Assembly (NCBI RefSeq): GCF_049634645.1
Contig: NC_134731.1
Location: 25,883,772 to 25,947,771, forward strand
DNA from: Pelodiscus sinensis
Lineage: Eukaryota > Chordata > Testudines > Trionychidae
Reading direction: 5' to 3'
DNA: 64,000 nucleotides
The number at the start of each line of letters is the position of its first letter. The stretch's first letter is position 1. The notes beneath the pieces are model-generated. The model was not told the DNA's origin. It did no database searches and worked only from the letters and a program-made list of their open reading frames with translations. Positions 45,601-53,049 of the stretch are shown here, piece after piece. A program made the position numbers and the translations under genes.

Positions 45601-46226
45601 CTCACAGTTACTCAGTATATTGCAGTATGCCTTCTCTTCAGACCAGTATTATTCTGACTACCCTGGTCCTCACCCAGTGAAAGCTCTGATAAATACCTCT
45701 CTTTTAAATCTGAGTTAACACTCTCCTCTAAATCTGCAAATCACTGACTCCTAGGATCAGCATCACTGTAAGTAGATGGATTTATAGCATAGAATGCCAA
45801 GAATATCTTTCCTTCTGTTTCCAGAAATAATGAAGTGTATCATTCTATTTCCGGAGAGAGTGACGCTGAATTTTTACAGGGATCTAGAGAAAATGTATAA
45901 ATATAGCCATTGGTTGTGCCTCTCTCACTGTACCCATGCTGGTAAGAAACATGATGAGGGGTTAGGGCAAAGTTGCTGCCCTTCTGTGCACGACCAGCTG
46001 CCATTCTGCATTTGAACAGTATGTTATTACTTCAGTTGTTATACAAACTGCAGGGAATTATCAAAGCACTGTATGTAATTGTTCCTGTGTTTATACAAAA
46101 ACTCTGCAGCTGTAGGGGAAAGTGGAATAAAAGCACACTTTGTTTAGAAGCTTGTTTAATATGTTGGGGGGAAGGGAGATCCATTCAGAAGCAACTAATT
46201 TGTACATTTGACTTTCTCATAATAAA
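42663..46226 (+). other. DHX33: Probable long DHX33 3' UTR
   Basis: About 3.5 kb after the DHX33 stop is AT-rich, lacks recognisable transposons and lacks coding frames, unlike every other non-coding stretch of similar size here. Early AATAAA hexamers lie at 42846-42855 and late ones at 46126-46131 and 46221-46226. The human gene also has a multi-kilobase 3' UTR (from memory). The real end needs transcript data. Confidence 0.5.
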
Positions 46227-47120
46227 GAGATGGCTAAACTCCAAGGTTAAGCAGTTGTTGCCTTATTTTCTATACATAGCTTAGGCTTTGAAATGAGCAA
46301 GCTAAGTGGCTATTAAAAGTACATGGTATGTTTATGTACAAATTCTAATTTTACATAGTGATTTTCTTTGTACTTTGGGCTCTTGTAACATGATGTTTTA
46401 TTCTAAGTGGGCAGATCCCCATTGTCGGTCCTTTTATAATTAATATTAGTAAATTAGTACTAAGTTTTTTTTCTGTCTAATTTTAAATTTAGGGAGACTT
46501 GCAAAAATGAATGAAAAGTCAAATGCAGCTATCTTACAAAGGGTGGGAGATTGTATTTACAATACTTTTATTATAGCCTGTGAGGTTTCATTGGCCTCTG
46601 TACAATTTTTAAACTAGATTTCTGTAAGGCTTAAAACAATCAGTCTCGAGGAAAATTGTAAATACTGATGTCTTGATCATTTGGACTCGCCATCCTACTC
46701 CCAGATGCAGTTTTTTTTAGAGATTCTTGGTTCATAAAAATAATAAGATTTAGCATCTCTGCGGAAAGAAGAATATGGAAACCCGAAGAGTGAGACATCA
46801 GCAGCTGCTCCCCTCATGCAGTGTCATAAGTTGCACAGGAAAAATGTTACACAACAAAGGTGGCCTCCAACTGTTCTCTAGCAAAATGCTGGCTTCTGTT
46901 GCCAGTTCTGCAACCGAAGTGGCCAAATAACTTCTCTGTACTGTAGGATCTCCCCCTGCAAAATGGGAATAATTATAGTTCTCTTCCTTTAACTTTTTTT
47001 TTTTTTAGATCGATGAATGAAAATTGCTACTGAAGGGTTACGTCTTTATTATGGTGTTTCCAAATGTATCTACCTTTTCATTATGGGAAACGTTTTCATT
47101 ATGGGAAAACAAGCAGTTCA
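46227..47120. other. Intergenic AT-rich sequence, nothing recognised
   Basis: No gene, repeat family or conserved motif recognised between the last candidate DHX33 poly(A) signal and the hAT/retroelement cluster. A short T run lies near 46995. Confidence 0.4.
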
Positions 47121-47134
47121 GTGATACCTTAAAG

Positions 47135-47936
47135 CAGTGGTCTCCAATCTTTTTAAGTGTGAGATCACTTTTTGAATTTAAATGGAATCCAGGATCTACC
47201 TCAAACTCAAACACTGTTGCCCTGCCTCCTTCCCACCGCTTCTCCAAGGCCCCGCCCCTGCTCACTCCATCCTCTCTCCCTTCCCCATCCTCACTCACTT
47301 TTAGCAGACTGAGGCCAGAGGACTAGGATGTGGGGGGGGGGGAGGGGGAATGTGGACTCTGATCTTGAGCTAAAAGATTTGGAGTGTGGGAGGGGGTTCT
47401 GAGCTGAGCCAGGGAGCTAAGGTGCAGGAGAGGGTTCAGGGTGCTGGCTCTGGGAGGGAGTTTGGGTGCAGGGGGACTCAGGGCTAGGGCAGTGGTTTGG
47501 GGTGCAGGAGGAGTTCAGGAGGTGGGATAGGATTTGGAATGCAGGCTCCAGGTGAGCACCACATACCACATGTGGCTTCTGGGTGGTGGTGCAGGGGACT
47601 AAGGCAGGCTTACTCCTACTCTGACCCTCACCACTCCCAAAAGCAGCCAGCAAACGCTCTCCATCTCTGTCCCCACCTCTGCTCTGTGGAGATGGGATAC
47701 AGGGTGGAAGGAGGTGCATTCTGACATCAGCAACCCCTTCACTTCTTCCTGTGCCCCACACAGCAAGCAAGAGCCTCCTGGGGCTAGGGGGAGGCAGCTC
47801 CAAGGCAGAGGGCAGGAGCAACAGGGCAGTGCTTAGAGGGGCAAATGAAGTGCCAGCATTTGACAGCCTCTTGGCCAAACCTGTCAGGATCAGCTGTCAA
47901 AGGCTCCAAGCTCTACCAGTAGATCCTGATCCACTG
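47135..47936. mobile_element. hAT element with perfect 8-bp TSD, inserted in a foldback retroelement
   Basis: The left end is CAGTGGTCTCCAATCTTTTT and the right end AGATCCTGATCCACTG. The TSD CCTTAAAG is exact at 47127-47134 and 47937-47944. The interior is a G-rich 'gtgcaggag...ttca(g)ggtg' monotony like 129-799. The target is the 'ccttaaagactaac' arm of the tail retroelement. Confidence 0.85.
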
Positions 47937-48100
47937 CCTTAAAGACTAACCATTGTATTATGGCATAAGCTTTCGTGAGTGTCCACTGATTAAAGGAGTT
48001 GAAACTCACGAAAGGCAATGCTATAATAAAAGTCTTCAAGGTGCCACTGGAGTCCTTGTTGTTTTTGCTGAAGCAACTACCTCTGAAACCTATCCTTCTG
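47937..48100. mobile_element. Foldback tail retroelement, older than the hAT beside it
   Basis: Arms 'ttaaagactaacc...ggcataagctttcgtgag' and 'ctcacgaaag...aaagtcttcaaggtgccactgg' are inverted. The left arm's outer part ('cagtgatacc') was displaced to before 47135 by the hAT insertion. Confidence 0.65.
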
Positions 48101-48149
48101 GAAGTGAGACACTCAAAAGCCCCTTGAGCAAAATGGCAGCTCATGAAGT

Positions 48150-48236
48150 ATGCAAATGCAGCATAGCAATATTCACCGCTTCGTCTCATTTTCATATTTT
48201 CTTGCGCAAGACAGCGCAGTATAGATGTAGCCTAAG
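48150..48236. mobile_element. Right-end fragment of a Harbinger-like MITE
   Basis: 'cttgcgcaagacagcgcagtatagatgtagcc' carries the family's TTGCGCAAG core and a GATGTAGCC terminus followed by TAA. The left half is absent. Confidence 0.45.
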
Positions 48237-48639
48237 TGAAGCATTCACACTACCAAGCCCGTTATTCCACAATTGCGGGCTGCAGACTTCAAACCCTGTA
48301 GTGCTTTTCACGAGGAGTACCACTAGTTCCAACTTTGTACGTCCAAGATAACAGTAGTGCAGACATTCTGGTGTCACTAATTGGCCTCTGGGAGGCCTCC
48401 TGCAGCTGATCACTCCAGCCACGCTTGGCCAACCCACTGCTCTCCCCTCCTGCGGCGCTCATCCTGGAATTGATGTCATGTCCCACGTGATCAGCTTTGT
48501 GAGCCCTGTGCAAGTGACCAGCACATGGAGACATGAGTGCCCCCACTGTCCTCGCTGACATCGTGATGGTTGCCAGCACTTCTGCTCCCATGGCCCCCAC
48601 TGCCCAGGGATGCAGAAGAGCTCCAGCCTGAAGTGCTAA

Positions 48640-50720
48640 GGAGATCCTGAATCTCACTGAGTAGGGCGGGGGGGGGAGGAGGGGGCGTTCAACCTCCATG
48701 AACTCTGCACAATGCAGGCAAATGCCAACATCTATGGTAGGATTGTCTCCAGCTTCTTGGCCAAAGGCCACACCAAGAACCTGCAGCAGTGCAGGTTCAA
48801 AATCAAACAGCTGTGCCAGTCCTACCAGAAGGCCAGGGAGCAGAGCAGCTGTTCTGGGGCAGCACCTGCCACTGTTACAACCAGCTGGATGTCATTCTGG
48901 GAGGGGAGTCGGTTACCTCCACCGCCGTGGTCCAGTCTGGCCTAGACATGCCTGGCATCAGCCTGCAGGTGGGCAGGGTGATGGAGGAGGATGCCAGAAA
49001 GGCAACAATGCCTGAGAGCTAGGAGCTGCTCCTCGCTTTGGAGCCGGTCCGCCCCTTCCAGGATGTTTCCCAGGCTTCTGACAACCCTGGGGAGGGCACT
49101 TCTGGTGAGTTTTCTAACTTTAGCTGCAAGTGAGGGTCAGGCAAAGGGCTGCATGCTCCTCTCTGTTACTCACTCTGGCTGTGTCTACACTGGCATGAAT
49201 TTCCAGAACCGCTTAAAACGGAATACTATTCCGTTTTCAGTTTTTCCGGAGAAGGAGCGTCTACATTGGCAGGCTGCTTTTCTGGAAAAGCCCCTTTTCC
49301 GGAAAAGCGTCTGTGGCCAATGTAGATGCGCTTTTCCGGAAAAGACTACTGGGCTGTCTACACTGGCCCTTTTCCGGAACAGTGTTTCAGAATAAGGACT
49401 TATGCCCGAGCGGGAGCAGAATAGTTTTTCCGGAATAGCGGCTGATTTTGTACAGTAGAGCATCGTTGCTTTTCCGGAAGTTCAAGGGCCAGTGTAGACA
49501 GCTCACAGCTTATTCCGGAAAAGTGGCTGATTTTCCGGAATTAGTGGCCCAGTGTAGACACAGCCTCCGAGGGTTGCAGAACAGCTTGTTCACATGTCTG
49601 TAGATGGCGTGTCAGGCTGGAGCACTCATTGCCACAATGCTGTCACACAGGAACCCTTTGATCCTTCTCACACGATTCCCATAGAGGCCTGCCTTATTCC
49701 AGCCTCTGTGGTAGGACACCTTCCTACACTAAGCCACCAGGAAGCAGTCTGGGGTCATGGAACCACATAGCAGTGTAGCACGCTGCCCTGATTCATGCCC
49801 GCACACAGTCAGCATTCGCTCCAAATCAAGCACAGTGATGCAGGGAAGACTGATGATATGCATAGGAACCTGCTGGAAGGAAGAAGAGGAGGGGAACCCA
49901 TTAGCACTTTCTGCCACTCATACACACTTCCCCTCTCCTTCCAGCAGGCATTGATAGAAATTCTCACCGCAGGATGCCACGAGTGCCAGACCCAGCATGT
50001 GCAGGACACAGTAGGAAGCTGAGCCGCCCCCCGGCATGGTCCTGGCCTGGTGGGCACCTTACCATGCCTACTTATCTCCAGTCTCTGTGTTTGTGATGCT
50101 CCCCTGGGATGTCTGTGCACCTGCTGGAAAGTACCTGCTTTAGAAGCAAATTATGGCCTTGCTCAAAACACAGTGCTGTTGTCTGAACTGAGACCTTCAG
50201 TGTTGGCTCAGTGATTAGGGCTAGGCTTCATACAAAGCGTTTCCTGTGAAGACTGCCCTTGTAAATTCACAGCAGGACAGCGGTGAGCTGGGCATGTCCC
50301 TAACTTCCTGCTGCATCTATCCACCTGACCAGGATCTGCAGATGAATAAGAACATGGGACATGCTCATGAGGGAGCAGCTGGTCTGCCTGCAGTCCCTCA
50401 TGCAGGAAGTCAAGGCAGAGTACCTGGAGCAGGTTACTGAGAGGAGCGGCAGGCTGACCAGGAGACAGAGGCCACATGGGAGCAGCTGGTACACCAGCGT
50501 AACATATTCTCTACCCTCACAGCAGTGCTGGAGCATGTAGCAGCATGCATGGATTGGGCCACCAGCCACATCCCACCTGCTCGATGGCCACCCCTGCAAG
50601 GGTCTCCAGGGATTGCTGGGACCCCAAAACACAAGGCATGGGGCCCTCTAGGCCACCTGGAGGCAAACACCAGTCCCAGCCCTGGCCCCCATTACAGGTT
50701 CTTTCTCCATTCCCTTCCCT
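48640..50720 (+). pseudogene. Decayed Myb/SANT-like ORF of a PIF/Harbinger element
   Basis: The frame at 48712 reads NANIYGRIVSSFLAKGHTKN and QQCRFKIKQLCQSYQKARE, the helix pattern of Myb/SANT-like partners encoded by vertebrate Harbinger transposons. An in-frame TAG lies just upstream (near 48660). About 150 bp into the frame a one-base frame change moves the reading to NQLDVILGGESVTSTAVV. A MITE interrupts the locus at 49177-49565, and C-terminal helical remnants (REQLVCLQSLMQEVKAEYLE) reappear near 50370. In autonomous Harbingers this partner protein binds DNA and helps nuclear import of the transposase. Here it cannot be made as one protein. It is convergent with the transposase that follows. 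Confidence 0.7.
49177..49565. mobile_element. Harbinger-like MITE built from TTTTCCGGAA motifs
   Basis: Ends GGCTGTGTCTACACTGGC and GGCCCAGTGTAGACACAGCC. Flanks are TCT and TCC. The interior contains about ten TTCCGGAA palindromes and folds back on itself. It lies inside the decayed Myb-like locus, so it inserted after, or as part of, that element's decay. Confidence 0.75.
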
Positions 50721-50808
50721 GTTGTATGTCCACTGAATAAAGACTCCTGTTTGTTAATCAATGATCTCTTTATTGTTTGCTCTGCCAAGGAGGGCAGGAA
50801 AACAGAGA

Positions 50809-50850
50809 GACGGGGATCTCTCTCTCTCACACACGCACACACACACAGAA
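50809..50850. repeat. (TC)n(AC)n microsatellite
   Basis: Runs of TC then AC dinucleotides between the decayed Myb-like locus and the transposase stop codon. Confidence 0.8.
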
Positions 50851-50866
50851 TGCAGGGTGGAGAGTC

Positions 50867-52123
50867 TCACAACTGGTCTTGCATAAAACTGTCTTTCAAG
50901 GCGTCTCTGATGAACAATGCCCCTTGCTGTGCTCTCCTTGTGGCACTGGTGTCTGGTTGCTCAAACTCCCGAGCTAGGCGTTCTGCCTCAGCCCCCCATG
51001 CTGGAAGAAAAGTCTCCCCCTTGTTTTCACACAGGTTATGGAGCACACAACATGCCGCCACCACGAAGGGCATGTTGAGCTCGCTGATGTCCAGGCGGGT
51101 GAGGAGACTCCTGAACCTCCCCTTTAAACGCCCAAATGCACATTTCACCACCATTCTACACCTTCTCAGCCTGTTATTGAACTCCTCCTTGCTGGCATCC
51201 AGGCGGCCTGTGTAGGGCTTCATGAGCCAGGGGAGCAAAGGGTAGGCTGCATCTCCCAGGATCATAATGGGCATTTCCAACTCTCCGACCTTGATTGCCC
51301 TATGGGGGAAAAAAGTGCCAGCACGCATCTTACTGAAGAGGGATGAGCTCTGCAAGATGCGTGTGTTATGCGCCTTTCCCGACCATCCAACGTTGATGTC
51401 AGTGAAGCGTCCCTTGTGATCCACAAGTGCCTGCAGCACCATGGAACAGTACCCTTTTTGGTTGATGTAGTTTGAGGCATGGTCGTCAGAAGCCACAATG
51501 GGGATGTGTGTTCCGTCTATGACCCCCCCACAATTGGGGAAGCCCATGTCGGCAAAACCATCCAAGATGTTGTCTATGTTGCCCAGAGTTACAAACCTCT
51601 GTAGCAGGATGTGGTTGATGGCCTTGGCTACTTGTAGGAGCACAGCCCTGACTCTGGATTTCCCCACCCCGAATTGATTCCCGACTGAGCGGTAGCTGTC
51701 TGATGTAGCTAGCTTCCAGAGGGCAATGGCCACGCGTTTCTGCACGGGGATGGCAGGTCTCACTCGGGTATTCAGGTGCCTGAGGGCAGGGTCAAGCCAC
51801 TCGCAGAGTTCGAGGAAGGTGGCCTTGCGCATGCGGAAGTTTTGCAGCCACTGCTGATCATCCCATCCCTGCATGACAATGTGATCCCACCAGTCCGTGC
51901 TTGACTCCCTCCGCCAGAAGCGATGTTCCATTGTGTCGAGGGGAGTCAGAGGCATGTACAGAAGCAGGAGTGCCAACACTTCGCTAACCATGGCTTCTGG
52001 GCCATGCTGGACCTCCTCCTCTTCCTGCTGGAGCAACGTGCGGGCATTGTCGAAGTACTGCTCCATGAGGCGCAGCATTGAAGCCATGAGCGTGGCACTG
52101 CCTTGCAGCTGCTCTGGCTCCAT
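50867..52123 (-). CDS. PIF/Harbinger (HARBI1-like) transposase, intact frame, third catalytic residue changed
   Basis: 418 aa from the ATG chosen here; the frame stays open further upstream to 52516, but that part is GC-rich and lacks homology. The protein has a helical N-terminus, then a DDE_4-type nuclease core. The first Asp is in GGVIDGTHI (D203) and the second in MILGDAAYPLL (D291). In the third block, RMVVKCAFGRLKGRF, a Lys (K327, codon AAA at 51143-51145) stands where HARBI1-type proteins carry the catalytic Glu before the FGxLK motif. The enzyme would normally cut and paste Harbinger DNA at TWA-like targets. With K327 it is predicted inactive for cleavage, though DNA binding could remain. 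It is divergent from C1QBP, with a CpG island between them. Whether it is still a transposon copy or is expressed for another role cannot be told from sequence. Confidence 0.88.
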   Translation of the reverse strand: MEPEQLQGSATLMASMLRLMEQYFDNARTLLQQEEEEVQHGPEAMVSEVLALLLLYMPLTPLDTMEHRFWRRESSTDWWDHIVMQGWDDQQWLQNFRMRKATFLELCEWLDPALRHLNTRVRPAIPVQKRVAIALWKLATSDSYRSVGNQFGVGKSRVRAVLLQVAKAINHILLQRFVTLGNIDNILDGFADMGFPNCGGVIDGTHIPIVASDDHASNYINQKGYCSMVLQALVDHKGRFTDINVGWSGKAHNTRILQSSSLFSKMRAGTFFPHRAIKVGELEMPIMILGDAAYPLLPWLMKPYTGRLDASKEEFNNRLRRCRMVVKCAFGRLKGRFRSLLTRLDISELNMPFVVAACCVLHNLCENKGETFLPAWGAEAERLAREFEQPDTSATRRAQQGALFIRDALKDSFMQDQL

Positions 52124-52605
52124 GGTTGCAGGGCTGTGGTGCCAGTGTGGGAACCCAGGGCACAACAAGACAGGTGCCCACCGTGTCCCTTTCCTGTTGC
52201 ACAACAGGGGCGTAATGGAGGAGCACTTGTGGGATGCAAGAATGGAGAGGAGCCTCTGAAAGCCCAAGTCGACACCAGACGGAGCCGCTCCCCAGAGTTC
52301 CGCCTGGGGCGCCGAGGCCGAGGCCGGCTCTGAACGTGGACACGTCACCTCCGGGAAACTTCGATTGGTGCCTGATGCGGGGACACGGCTCCACAGCAGG
52401 TGCCCAGCGCGCGAGGTCAGTGAATTCGAATGGATCCCGCAGGGACCAGCGGCTCCGGCGGTGCGGGGGGGGGGCGCGTTGCAGGGCTGCAATCCCCCGG
52501 CGCGGCTGCAAGGCACGAATCGAGGCAGCGGTTAGGTCTCGAGCCGGCAGGCCCCGGGCCAACTGCCGCCCGCCCGCGGCCTCCGAACCGCCCCTCCGAT
52601 CGGTT

Positions 52606-52740
52606 TGCGCGCGACGGTTACTGGGCGGGGCCGGGAGGGGCGCGCGACGGTTACTGGGCGGGGCCGAGAGGGGCGCGCGACGGTTACTGGGCGGGGCCGG
52701 GAGGGGCGCGCGACGGTTACTGGGCGGGGCCTGCTTCGCG
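52606..52740 (+). repeat. Four tandem 33-bp repeats with GC boxes in the C1QBP promoter
   Basis: CGACGGTTACTGGGCGGGGC recurs at 52612, 52645, 52678 and 52711, an exact 33-bp period. Each unit carries one GGGCGGGG Sp1-type box and one CGGTTA (inverse TAACCG, Myb-like core). Because 33 is divisible by three, the array also reads as an open frame, which is not evidence of coding. Confidence 0.9.
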
Positions 52741-52928
52741 CCGAGATCGGCCTGCGGGAAGAGGGTCCCCTGGCCCGGCCTTAGAGCGGGGGCGCCAGCG
52801 GCAATGGGGGGGGGGCCTTACCACGCGAGCTCGGTGGAGGCGGGGACGCGACTCCTTGTACGGCTCAAGGGCGGCCCGCGGCTGCCGCTGCCCGAGACCT
52901 GAAGAGGCAGAAGCCCCCTCATCGAACC

Positions 52929-52976
52929 ACTTCCGGGCGACCGCGTGCACTTCCGGGCGACAGCTTCCGCTTCCGG
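52929..52976 (-). promoter_or_regulatory. C1QBP: Three CTTCCGG ETS sites at 20-bp spacing
   Basis: ACTTCCGG at 52929, ACTTCCGG at 52949 and GCTTCCGG at 52969, about 75-120 bp before the C1QBP start codon. ETS/GABP (NRF-2) sites in this arrangement are typical of nuclear genes for mitochondrial proteins. Binding is inferred. Confidence 0.65.
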
Positions 52977-53049
52977 GCCAGGGGCCGCCCCGTGTCCTCT
53001 GCTCCCGCACGTGCCCCGCGCCTCACTCGGCCTCGCTCTCCCGCCAAGG

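Noticed and set aside
49795..50120. Short frames within the decayed Harbinger locus
   Set aside because: No Myb/SANT or transposase similarity; probably intronic or spacer sequence of the element.
52124..52516. N-terminal extension of the Harbinger transposase frame
   Set aside because: GC-rich, no Harbinger homology, and lies in the C1QBP CpG island; the ATG at 52123 fits the family better.
52606..52740. CRISPR-like regular repeat
   Set aside because: Units are contiguous with no variable spacers and the genome is eukaryotic; it is a promoter tandem repeat.
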